Below, in pieces: positions 27,918 through 36,151 of a stretch of 64,000 bases of DNA. A program made the translations under genes and the position numbers. Below the pieces are notes generated by a model, which did no database searches, was not told the DNA's origin, and saw only the letters and a program-made list of their open reading frames with translations. Origin of the DNA: Porphyromonas loveana (GTDB taxonomy: Bacteria; Bacteroidota; Bacteroidia; Bacteroidales; Porphyromonadaceae); the NCBI RefSeq assembly GCF_003096695.1, contig NZ_QEKY01000001.1, forward strand, positions 124,001 through 188,000. Direction: 5' to 3'. Numbering within the stretch: position 1 is the first letter of the stretch; each line of letters starts with the position of its first letter.

Positions 27918-28047
27918 AGACCAAAATCTCGCAGAATATGGTGCCAAAAATCCCGAAAAATCGCGCCAAAAATTTTTTGATTTGGCGCATAATTTTTTTC
28001 AAAATGGCGCCAAAATAATTTCTTTTTGGCGCGTGTTTTTTTCGACC
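27918..28047 (-). repeat. Dispersed GGCGCC-rich repeat, copy D (inverted relative to A)
   Basis: The reverse complement of this block lines up with copy A across about 120 bp: GTCGAAAAAA, ACACGCGCCAAAAAGAAATT, TTTTGGCGCCATTTT, AATTATGCGCCAAATC, TTTTGGCGCG and GGATTTTTGGC occur in the same order. One end is AGACCAAAA, matching the right end of copy E. It lies between the divergent greA and ppk genes. Confidence 0.75.
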
Positions 28048-28131
28048 GTATGCGCGGGCCGGATATCATATACATCTACCTGTTTTTTGCCAGTGCGTAT
28101 CCTTTGCAGGATTGGCACCGTAGTAGGTGGT

Positions 28132-28163
28132 TTTGGGTGGGCAGGTAATAATTGCTATCTTTG
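28132..28163 (+). promoter_or_regulatory. Promoter of ppk
   Basis: TTTG at 28132-28135 and TATCTTTG at 28156-28163 are separated by 20 nt, a very good match to the Bacteroidota housekeeping promoter. The leader to the ATG at 28231 would be about 60 nt. Confidence 0.75.
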
Positions 28164-28230
28164 ATACTTTATAAAAATAGGAGTCGGTGCTGTGCTCGAC
28201 AGTCAGCCGTTGCAGGTGTCGGACTCCTCA

Positions 28231-30339
28231 ATGATAAACGAAAATATGACTGCTGTGGACGCATCGACATATCCTTTCTTTCGCCGCGATATGAGTTGGC
28301 TTGCCTTCAACGAACGTGTGTTGATGGAGGCCGCCGATCGCACCCTGCCGGTGTACGACAGGATCAAATTCCTCTCTATATTCTCCTCCAACCTCGAAGA
28401 GTTCTATACAGTGCGTGTGGCCTATCATCAGGCTGTGCTCCAGAAGCGCCGCGATCGTAACGATGCAGAAGAGGATGCCGATGCCGATGTGCACATCCTC
28501 CAGGCCATACGGGAGACTGTGATGCGACAGGACGACCACTACTATCGCATCTTCTACGACCAGATACTGCCCACGCTGGAGGAGCACGGCATCCGGCTGC
28601 GCACGCACGCTCCGTCCCATCCCGATCATCGTGCCTATCTGCGTCGATTCTTCCATGAGGAGGTGTTCCCGCTGCTCTATCCCATGCTCTTGTTACCGGG
28701 CAAGGTGCGCACGTTCATCCGATCGGGTAGGGTGTATCTGGCAGTGCGTCTGCACGAAATAGGAGCTGCAGAGAACGAATATAGCTACGCTCTTCTCAAT
28801 GTGCCGACGGACGGCTTGCCCCGATTTGTGGATATGCCGCGCCTGCAGACTGATACCTTCCATTATTACTCTTTCCTCGAAGATATTATCAAGGAACATC
28901 TTGATGTGGTATTCCCCGGTTACGAGGTGCTGGACAGCTATTCGATCAAAGTGTCGCGCGATGCGGACTTGCTCCTCGATGTGCAGCGGACGGAAGACCT
29001 CCCGGGGGAGATTCGTAAGAAAGTGAAGACGCGGAAACTGGGTGCTCCCACGCGTTTCATGTATGACGGGCGTATGCCGGAGGACGTGCTCCACTATATA
29101 TGCAGTTCGTGCGATATCGATCCTGAGGAAGCTATTCGCAGCGGCAACTATGTCAATCTTCAAGATCTGGCGCATCTGCCCAATCCCTTTGCACCGAGAC
29201 TGGAGACCGTAACACCCGAGCCGCTACTCTCTCGTCAGCTGGAGCAAGCTCCTTCGCTTATGGAAGGTATCCGTCAGCGAGACTATCTCATCCATGTGCC
29301 CTATCATACCTACGACTATGTGGTGCGCCTTCTGCTGGAAGCTGCATTCTCTCCCGACGTCTCGGAGATACGCCTCACGCAGTATCGTGTGGCGGAGAAT
29401 TCTTCGATTATCAGCGCACTGGAGGCCGCCGCACAGAGTGGCAAGAAAGTATCGGTCTTCGTGGAACTCAAGGCACGATTCGACGAGGAGAACAATCTCC
29501 GTCTCTCGGAGCGGATGCGTCGCTCCGGGATTCGCATCGTTTACAGCATGCCGGGGCTCAAAGTCCATGCCAAGACGGCTCTCATCCTGCATCACCCGCG
29601 CGCCGGCGAGCGTCCGCAGGGTATTGCGTTGCTATCGACCGGTAATTTCAACGAGACTACCGCCCGCATCTATTCGGATACGACTCTGATGACAGCCAAT
29701 ACGGATATTGTGCACGATGTGTACCGTCTCTTCCGTATTCTCGACGGTGACCCCGAGCCGGCACGTTTCACCCGGCTCTTAGTGGCACGCTACAACATGA
29801 GCGAAGCCATCACCCATCTGATCGATCGGGAGATAGAACACGTGAAGCAAGGTCGGCGCGGCTATATGCTGCTGAAGATGAACGGGCTCCAAGACAAGAA
29901 TGTAATCACGCAGCTCTACAAGGCTTCGGAAGCGGGAGTGGAGATCGATCTGATTGTGCGGGGTATTTGCTGTCTTGTTCCTGACATGCCGCAGAGTCGT
30001 AATATCCGCGTAACAAGGTTGGTGGACATGTATTTGGAGCATAGTCGCATCTGGTGTTTCCACAATGCAGGGGACGAGGAGGTATTCATTTCTTCCGCCG
30101 ACTGGATGAAGCGTAATCTCTACAACCGCATCGAGACGGCTTGTCCCGTGTTGGATCCGGTTCTTCGTCGCGAGATTATAGACATTCTGGAAATTCAGCT
30201 TAGTGATAATATCAAAGCTTGCCGCATCGACTCGTCGCTGAACAACATCTATAAGCACAACAGCAGTGCCGTCCCTGTCCGTGCACAGACGGCCATCTAT
30301 CGCTATCTCAAAGAAAAAGAAGAAGCAATATCTCTCTAA
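28231..30339 (+). CDS. ppk1: Polyphosphate kinase 1
   Basis: This 702-residue enzyme polymerises the gamma phosphate of ATP into polyphosphate. The N-terminal domain opens FFRRDMSWLAFNERVL, and the head domain has FLSIFSSNLEEFYTVRV. The autophosphorylated histidine H446 is in LKVHAKTALILHH, with LSTGNFNETTARIYSD beyond it and the second phospholipase-D-like half ending HSRIWCFHNAGDEEVFISSADWM in two parts. ATG 28231 (MINENMTAV) was preferred to 28192 because the promoter lies only about 30 nt upstream of the latter; ATG 28246 is also possible. The fucosidase gene starts 7 nt later. Confidence 0.95.
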   Translation: MINENMTAVDASTYPFFRRDMSWLAFNERVLMEAADRTLPVYDRIKFLSIFSSNLEEFYTVRVAYHQAVLQKRRDRNDAEEDADADVHILQAIRETVMRQDDHYYRIFYDQILPTLEEHGIRLRTHAPSHPDHRAYLRRFFHEEVFPLLYPMLLLPGKVRTFIRSGRVYLAVRLHEIGAAENEYSYALLNVPTDGLPRFVDMPRLQTDTFHYYSFLEDIIKEHLDVVFPGYEVLDSYSIKVSRDADLLLDVQRTEDLPGEIRKKVKTRKLGAPTRFMYDGRMPEDVLHYICSSCDIDPEEAIRSGNYVNLQDLAHLPNPFAPRLETVTPEPLLSRQLEQAPSLMEGIRQRDYLIHVPYHTYDYVVRLLLEAAFSPDVSEIRLTQYRVAENSSIISALEAAAQSGKKVSVFVELKARFDEENNLRLSERMRRSGIRIVYSMPGLKVHAKTALILHHPRAGERPQGIALLSTGNFNETTARIYSDTTLMTANTDIVHDVYRLFRILDGDPEPARFTRLLVARYNMSEAITHLIDREIEHVKQGRRGYMLLKMNGLQDKNVITQLYKASEAGVEIDLIVRGICCLVPDMPQSRNIRVTRLVDMYLEHSRIWCFHNAGDEEVFISSADWMKRNLYNRIETACPVLDPVLRREIIDILEIQLSDNIKACRIDSSLNNIYKHNSSAVPVRAQTAIYRYLKEKEEAISL

Positions 30340-30346
30340 CCGGTCA

Positions 30347-32437
30347 ATGATGAAACGGAACTACATTTTCCGCACTCTAATCCTCCTTCTTTCATGTCTG
30401 AGCCCGGCTCTCATGCCTGCCGCGGCACAACAGACCGAAGCCTTCCGTAGTTGGCATCGCGATAAGTTCAGCCTTTTTATTCACTACGGCCTCTACAGTG
30501 AGCTTGGCGGTGTGTGGCAGGGTAAGCCTGTGAAGGATGGTTATAGCGAACAGATCTATTCTTTCGGCATACGGGACATGAGCCAGTACGAACCGTTGGC
30601 GCAGCAGTTCCGTCCCGATCGGTGGAATGCCGATGCCATCGTGGCGCTGGCCAAGAAAGCGGGTATGCGCAGTATTGTCTTTACATCGAAGCATCACGAT
30701 GGCTTCTGTATGTATCACTCGGCTGAGACTCCGTTTAATATCGTGGACGCTACGCCTACGCGGCGCGATGTGATGAAGGAACTGAGTGATGCCTGCCGAC
30801 GTGCAGGAATGAAGTTTGGGGTCTATTTCTCTCTCATCGACTGGCATTTTCCCGAAGCTACTCCTATCAGCGATCACAATGCCGATCTCATCACACCCGC
30901 GCATCACCAATATAATATGCGTCAGGTGCGTGAGATCCTTACCAGCTATGGTCCTGTGAGTGAGCTGTGGTTCGATATGGGGTCGCTTTCTCCCGAGCAG
31001 AGCGAAGAGCTGTACCGATTGGTGCACGAACTGCAACCCGACTGTATGGTGAGCGGACGACTGGGCAATGACTGTGCTGACTTCGCTGTGATGGGCGACA
31101 ATGAGCTGCCCACAGAGCCGATTGCCTTCCCTTGGCAGACGGCAGCATCGCTCTTTCCCGAGACCTGGGGCTATCGTTCTTGGCAGGAAAGAGGGACGAT
31201 AGCCGACAAAGCCAATGAGAAAATAGAGGAGCTGATACGTGTTGTTTGTCGCGGAGGCAACTATTTACTGAATATCGGTCCCGAGGGTGACGGATCAGTA
31301 TTGCCCTACGAGGCCGAAGTGCTCACGACTATTGGAGAGTGGTTGGCTTTGCATGGCGAGGCAATATACGATACGGAGCGTTCGCCTTTCGGTGAGCTTA
31401 TGCCCTTTGGCGAAGTATCAACGAGAGATTCTGTCCTCTATCTCTTTATTCGTCCTGACATGGCAGGAAAGGAAGTATTTGTTCCCGTGAACGGGGATTA
31501 TCTCGAAGAAGTGGCCAATCTCTCTACCTCCAGTACTCTCGATATGGTCATCCGTAAGGACGGTTTGCGCATCAAGATGCCGACTGTTATGCCGCGTCAC
31601 CATCTGGTGCTGGCTCTTACTTTCAGCCGCCGTGACTTTGTTCTGGCCGATAAACCGCTGGCCTCTCCACTCAACCTGGCCAATAGTACCCGCATCTATG
31701 GGCATAGTTGTTGGGACTATTATACCGGATTCAAGAGCGTAACGGGGATGAAGTGGCAGGCTGTGGCGGCTCCGCATACCATTATATATACAGATGTAGA
31801 AGCGGGCAAAGAGCTGTCTCTCGCAGTCGGAGGCAAAGAGCAGATCATTCGGTTGGATGGCGGTAGGGTTGAGACGGTGACTGTACCGAAGCATGGTGTC
31901 CGACGAGGCAAACCCTATGTGCGTCGTGTGGGTGGTGTATTCGGGATGATTCCCGACCCAATACTCCGTGGAGATACATTACCTCAGCCTCAAGGTTGGC
32001 AGGAGATGCCCGTAGATCAAGTGGAACGTCTGCCTTGGGGAGAAATCAGCTCTTGCCTTTTGGTGCAAGACATTACCTCGGACAAGGAACAGACGATAGT
32101 CTGCCACCTGACTTTCGGCAATGGCATTTACGTGACGCTTAACGGCAAGCAAATCACAGCCGAGCTACAACGTCAAGCGGATACACCTAATGAGAGAATG
32201 GTACTTCTGCCTTTGCAGAAAGGAGCGAACCGCCTTGCTGTAAAATTCACCAACCGTTTCGGTGAGGATCTGGTGCGTGGCATCAGTTGGCCTCAGGCCT
32301 ACAAGCGATATGTGCTACCGATCGGCGGTGCTTCGTCGGTATCAGTGGGCAAAAAAGGTGTCACAGTCGAACTGCGTCCGGCCTCCGTGCGCCATCAAGG
32401 AACGCCTGCGATCATTCCTAATATCGTCTTACTTTAA
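30347..32437 (+). CDS. Exported alpha-L-fucosidase (GH29)
   Basis: The protein has 696 residues with a signal peptide (MMKRNYIFRTLILLLSCLSP to AAAQ) and a GH29 catalytic domain in the first 370 residues: WHRDKFSLFIHYGLYS, TSKHHDGFCMYHS, the nucleophile Asp in SELWFDMGSLSPEQ, and VCRGGNYLLNIGPEGDG. The remaining 320 residues form beta-sandwich modules that may bind carbohydrate or galactose-type acceptors. The enzyme would release terminal fucose from host glycans outside the inner membrane. No type IX C-terminal signal is apparent. It is cotranscribed with ppk by spacing, although the roles are unrelated. ATG 30347 is chosen because it starts the signal peptide. Confidence 0.9.
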   Translation: MMKRNYIFRTLILLLSCLSPALMPAAAQQTEAFRSWHRDKFSLFIHYGLYSELGGVWQGKPVKDGYSEQIYSFGIRDMSQYEPLAQQFRPDRWNADAIVALAKKAGMRSIVFTSKHHDGFCMYHSAETPFNIVDATPTRRDVMKELSDACRRAGMKFGVYFSLIDWHFPEATPISDHNADLITPAHHQYNMRQVREILTSYGPVSELWFDMGSLSPEQSEELYRLVHELQPDCMVSGRLGNDCADFAVMGDNELPTEPIAFPWQTAASLFPETWGYRSWQERGTIADKANEKIEELIRVVCRGGNYLLNIGPEGDGSVLPYEAEVLTTIGEWLALHGEAIYDTERSPFGELMPFGEVSTRDSVLYLFIRPDMAGKEVFVPVNGDYLEEVANLSTSSTLDMVIRKDGLRIKMPTVMPRHHLVLALTFSRRDFVLADKPLASPLNLANSTRIYGHSCWDYYTGFKSVTGMKWQAVAAPHTIIYTDVEAGKELSLAVGGKEQIIRLDGGRVETVTVPKHGVRRGKPYVRRVGGVFGMIPDPILRGDTLPQPQGWQEMPVDQVERLPWGEISSCLLVQDITSDKEQTIVCHLTFGNGIYVTLNGKQITAELQRQADTPNERMVLLPLQKGANRLAVKFTNRFGEDLVRGISWPQAYKRYVLPIGGASSVSVGKKGVTVELRPASVRHQGTPAIIPNIVLL

Positions 32438-32488
32438 GAGAAAAGATAGGGAGACGCAAAAAAATATTGGCACAAAAGGCCAAATCTG

Positions 32489-32518
32489 TTGCGTAGTAAA
32501 AAATATCATATATCTTTG
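32489..32518 (+). promoter_or_regulatory. Promoter of the tRNA-Val pair
   Basis: TTG at 32489-32491, exactly 19 nt, then TATCTTTG at 32511-32518: a near-perfect Bacteroidota promoter about 50 nt upstream of the first tRNA. Confidence 0.8.
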
Positions 32519-32570
32519 CAACGTCTTTCGAAGAGAGGGGCTTTTCTCTCAATCAAAATACTGCCAAAAG

Positions 32571-32645
32571 GGGCCTATAGCTCAGCTGGTTTAGAGCATC
32601 TGCCTTACAAGCAGAGGGTCATAGGTTCGAATCCTATTGGGCCCA
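32571..32645 (+). tRNA. tRNA-Val (UAC anticodon), copy 1
   Basis: The 75-nt cloverleaf has acceptor GGGCCTA/TGGGCCC, D arm GCTC/GAGC, anticodon stem TCTGC/GCAGA with loop CTTACAA (anticodon TAC), T arm ATAGG-TTCGAAT-CCTAT and discriminator A. CCA is not encoded. It is identical to the copy at 32686. Confidence 0.97.
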
Positions 32646-32685
32646 CTCGGATGGCAAAGTGAAAGATGGAAAGAGAGACAAAAAG

Positions 32686-32760
32686 GGGCCTATAGCTCAG
32701 CTGGTTTAGAGCATCTGCCTTACAAGCAGAGGGTCATAGGTTCGAATCCTATTGGGCCCA
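32686..32760 (+). tRNA. tRNA-Val (UAC anticodon), copy 2
   Basis: This is an exact repeat of the preceding tRNA, 40 nt downstream and served by the same promoter. The identity extends a few bases 5' (AAAAG). A terminator follows 11 nt after it. Confidence 0.97.
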
Positions 32761-32771
32761 CATCTTTTTGA

Positions 32772-32805
32772 GCCGTGCAAGTAAACACTTGTGCGGCTTT
32801 TTTGT
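32772..32805 (+). terminator. Terminator of the tRNA operon
   Basis: GCCGTGCAAGT at 32772-32782 pairs with ACTTGTGCGGC at 32787-32797 (two G-T pairs) around AAAC, followed by TTTTTTG. Confidence 0.85.
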
Positions 32806-32829
32806 TTTACATAAACACAAAGAGAATAA

Positions 32830-33711
32830 ATGATGAAACGAATGATTATTTCTTTGGCAATGGGCGTCTCTCTATTCGCCTTTGCCCAAGCACAGGAAGC
32901 TACGCCTGATGCACCCAAGAAGGACTGGACCATAAAAGGAGTTACCGGTCTAAACGTATCCCAAACATCGCTGACCAACTGGGCTGCCGGAGGTGAGAAC
33001 ACAGTAGCCGGCAACGTGTATCTGAATGTGGATGCCAACTACTTGAAGAATAAGTGGAGTTGGGACAACGGTCTGCGTACGGACTTCGGTCTCACTTATA
33101 CTGCCTCCAATAAGTGGAATAAGAGTGTGGACAAACTGGAACTCTTCACTAAAATCGGCTATGATCTGGGTCAGCATTGGTATGCCAGTGGCCTTTTCAC
33201 TTTCCTGACGCAGTATGCCAAGGGTTATGAGAAAGCTACAGACCAGCAGAACGGTATCATGCATATTTCTAACCTCTTTGCACCGGCTTACTTCACGCTT
33301 GGTGCAGGTGCCGATTATAAGCCAAATGAGAAGTTCTCTCTTTACCTGTCACCTGCCACGGGCAAGCTGACGGTGGTTGCAGATGATTACCTCTCTTCTA
33401 TCGGCGCGTTCGGTGTGGAGCCAGGGAAGAAGTCTATGTTCGAGATGGGAGCTCTTGTTGTGGCAACTGCCAATCTTCACTTGATGGAGAACGTGACGCT
33501 GATGACCAAAGCGAGCTTCTTCTCGGCGTATACGCACGACTTCGGCAACATTGATGTCAATTGGGAAGCGATGTTGGCCATGAAGGTGAATAGATTCCTC
33601 ACCGCTACAGTGTCAACGAACCTCATTTACGACGATGATGTGAAGATCAACGGCGGTCCGAAGATTCAGTTCAAAGAAGTAGTAGGCGTAGGCTTCGCAT
33701 ACAACTTCTAA
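32830..33711 (+). CDS. DUF3078 outer-membrane protein
   Basis: This 293-residue protein has a signal peptide (MMKRMIISLAMGVSLFAFAQ, cleaved near AQAQ) and the DUF3078 pattern: GLNVSQTSLTNWAAGGENT, LNVDANYLKNKWSWDNGLRT, WYASGLFTFLTQYAKGY, LSPATGKLTVVADDYLS and a C-terminal GVGFAYNF that closes a beta-barrel. The family is specific to Bacteroidota and its function is unknown. It starts 25 nt after the tRNA terminator and is followed by its own terminator, so it is probably monocistronic. No promoter was clear. Confidence 0.88.
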   Translation: MMKRMIISLAMGVSLFAFAQAQEATPDAPKKDWTIKGVTGLNVSQTSLTNWAAGGENTVAGNVYLNVDANYLKNKWSWDNGLRTDFGLTYTASNKWNKSVDKLELFTKIGYDLGQHWYASGLFTFLTQYAKGYEKATDQQNGIMHISNLFAPAYFTLGAGADYKPNEKFSLYLSPATGKLTVVADDYLSSIGAFGVEPGKKSMFEMGALVVATANLHLMENVTLMTKASFFSAYTHDFGNIDVNWEAMLAMKVNRFLTATVSTNLIYDDDVKINGGPKIQFKEVVGVGFAYNF

Positions 33712-33737
33712 TAAAGCAATTCTGCATTGCAGTCATA

Positions 33738-33783
33738 GGCTGCGACCATCTCCTTCGCGGGGATGGTCGCAGCCTTTTTATTT
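33738..33783 (+). terminator. Terminator after the DUF3078 gene
   Basis: GGCTGCGACCATC at 33738-33750 pairs perfectly with GATGGTCGCAGCC at 33762-33774, followed by TTTTTATTTATT. Confidence 0.93.
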
Positions 33784-33844
33784 ATTCCCGTGTTGTGCTG
33801 AGAAATTAGTACTTTTAGGCAGAAATAATATGTGATTCTGTTAT

Positions 33845-36151
33845 ATGGAACGACAGAGAACAGACAAACGCAAGCTTAGCATTTTCTATATCAGCTTGCT
33901 CGTGCTCTTTCTGTTCGGACTTTGGTTCGTGGGAATGAAGGGGGGCGAGATGCAATCTACTATCGTCGGTCATGCAGTTGAGCCTGAGGCGCAGGGCGGC
34001 CTTTCCGGTGCTTTCTCCGCTTTCGGCACATCGGTCAGGCATCATTTCACGGGAACGATCGGCATGCTTCTGTTGCAAATTATCGTCATCTTGACAGTTG
34101 CCCGCATCGTCGCCTGGCTGTTCGGGAAGATCGGACAGCCGACCGTTATCGGAGAGATCGTGGCTGGTATTTTGCTTGGTCCTTCGTTGTTGGGTGCTTT
34201 GTGGCCCGAAGCATATCAGACGGTATTCCCACGGGAGAGCTTGGGCAATCTGGAGTTGCTTAGTCAATTCGGTCTGATTTTGTTCATGTTTGTCATTGGG
34301 ATGGAGCTTAATATAAAGGATATTCAGGCTCGCTTCCGGCAGTCGTTAGTTATCAGCCATGCCGGCATCTTTATTCCCTTTCTCTTAGGATTGTCCATCG
34401 CTTATGTCACCTACAGAGAGTACGCCGCCTCGACTACCTCCTTTCTTCCCTACGCCTTGTTCATCGGCATATCGATGAGCATCACCGCCTTCCCCGTTTT
34501 GGCGCGCATCATACAAGAACGGCAGATGGGCAAGAGTCATCTGGGCATGTTGTCGCTCAGTACGGCTGCAGCAGGGGATATCTCAGCCTGGTTGATGCTT
34601 GCAGGCGTCATGGCGATTACGCAGAGTGGTAGTTTCCTGAGCGCGATCTACAATTTTCTCTTCCTCATCCTCTATCTTCTCGTCATCTTCGGTCTTATTC
34701 GACCGTTCTTCAAGATGATCGGCAAACTCTACGACAACCAAGAGGTCGTGGGTAAGACGATGATTGGATTCATCTTCGTTTTGCTGTTGGCCAGTGCATA
34801 CGCCACGGAATTGCTGAGTATGCATGCCCTCTTCGGTGCCTTCATGCTGGGATTGGTGATGCCGGAGAACTTCAAATTTCGCAAGATCTTGACAGAAAAG
34901 GTGGAAGACGTCTCCCTCGCACTCTTTCTCCCGCTTTTCTTCGTCAGTTCCGGTTTGCAAACGAAGCTCGGCTTGCTTGACAGCCCCACTCTTTGGTTGC
35001 TGACGGGAGCTTTCACGCTGGTCGCCATTGTCGGGAAGCTCGGCGGCACCTACGTGGCCGCCCGGATATGTGGCGAAGGCAAGAAAGCCTCTCTTTACTT
35101 GGGAGCCTTTATGAATACGCGCGGGCTGATGGAATTGGTGGTGCTTGCGATCGGACGCGAATTGGGCGTACTGCCGCCGGTGATCTTCACCATCTTGGTG
35201 ATGATGACCCTTATCACCACTTTCATGACCACTCCGTTGTTGCGTCTTATCGACCTGCTGTTCAGGCGCGAAACTCGTCGTGAGTTTGAAGCCCTGCAGG
35301 AAGCCAATATGGGTGGCGTTCTGCTTTCCTTCGGCAGAGCCTCCAGCGGTGCGCATTTGCTGCATGCTACCGACCTTCTGCTCAATAATAAGGAAGAAGA
35401 AAAGCCTTTCGTTACGGCCCTACACATCACCGTGGGAGCAGAAACCAATCTCACTGCTTCGGAAGTGTATGAGGAGCGCGCATTTGCCCCTATCCGCGAG
35501 GAGAGCAATCGCCGGCAGCTGCCGATCCGCACCTTGCATCATCACACTTTCGAGCACCCCGAAGCAGAAGTCGTACGCACTGTCAACGCCGGAGGCTACA
35601 GCTTCCTACTCGTAGGAGCGGGTATCAACCTGTCGGATCGGAAGAGCGACAAAGAGTTGTTGCACTTCCGTCGCAAGCTGCAGCGGAAGCTCGGGCCCAT
35701 CTCGATCGCTACCCCCGAGTCGTGGCTGAATGCCCACGAACTATTGCGCGACAAAATGCACTATTTTGTAGAAGAAACAGCCTGTAGCGTCGGCGTTTTC
35801 ATTGATCGGGGATTCAAGAAAGGCGGAAAGGTTCTCCTCCTGACGGAGAATCAAGAAGACGTCGCTCTGCTTCCCTATGCGCGAGCCTTGGCACGCAACA
35901 ACGGCAGCATGCTGGACGTCCTCCCCGAGTTGCAGCCTGTCTCCGCCGATTGGCAGGCAGGCGAACAGCAGCTGCCGGCAGGATTGCCCTCCACCGTTTC
36001 GCTCGGTGACTATCATTTTATGATCGTGAGCTATCGTTATTGGATGCGTTTTGCTCAGGATTGCCCCTCCGTCCTCGAACATCTACCCTCTACCATCGTT
36101 CTCCATCACAGGAATGACCGTCCTCTCGCCCCCAAAGCTGAAGCGGAATGA
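33845..36151 (+). CDS. Cation:proton antiporter (CPA2/Kef-NapA type) with cytoplasmic tail
   Basis: The protein has 768 residues: an N-terminal membrane helix, then about 12 more transmembrane segments up to residue 475, and a soluble tail of about 290 residues. Family motifs include GQPTVIGEIVAGILLGPSLLG, FGLILFMFVIGMELN, SMSITAFPVLARII and LGAFMNTRGLMELV. CPA2 members exchange Na+ or K+ for H+. The tail contains alternating strand-helix sequence (VTALHITVGAE, FLLVGAGINLSDRKSD) that may be a universal-stress-like nucleotide-binding domain, but this is a guess. The stop overlaps the glgB start as ATGA. A TACTTTTA at 33810-33817 is a weak promoter candidate. Confidence 0.88.
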   Translation: MERQRTDKRKLSIFYISLLVLFLFGLWFVGMKGGEMQSTIVGHAVEPEAQGGLSGAFSAFGTSVRHHFTGTIGMLLLQIIVILTVARIVAWLFGKIGQPTVIGEIVAGILLGPSLLGALWPEAYQTVFPRESLGNLELLSQFGLILFMFVIGMELNIKDIQARFRQSLVISHAGIFIPFLLGLSIAYVTYREYAASTTSFLPYALFIGISMSITAFPVLARIIQERQMGKSHLGMLSLSTAAAGDISAWLMLAGVMAITQSGSFLSAIYNFLFLILYLLVIFGLIRPFFKMIGKLYDNQEVVGKTMIGFIFVLLLASAYATELLSMHALFGAFMLGLVMPENFKFRKILTEKVEDVSLALFLPLFFVSSGLQTKLGLLDSPTLWLLTGAFTLVAIVGKLGGTYVAARICGEGKKASLYLGAFMNTRGLMELVVLAIGRELGVLPPVIFTILVMMTLITTFMTTPLLRLIDLLFRRETRREFEALQEANMGGVLLSFGRASSGAHLLHATDLLLNNKEEEKPFVTALHITVGAETNLTASEVYEERAFAPIREESNRRQLPIRTLHHHTFEHPEAEVVRTVNAGGYSFLLVGAGINLSDRKSDKELLHFRRKLQRKLGPISIATPESWLNAHELLRDKMHYFVEETACSVGVFIDRGFKKGGKVLLLTENQEDVALLPYARALARNNGSMLDVLPELQPVSADWQAGEQQLPAGLPSTVSLGDYHFMIVSYRYWMRFAQDCPSVLEHLPSTIVLHHRNDRPLAPKAEAE

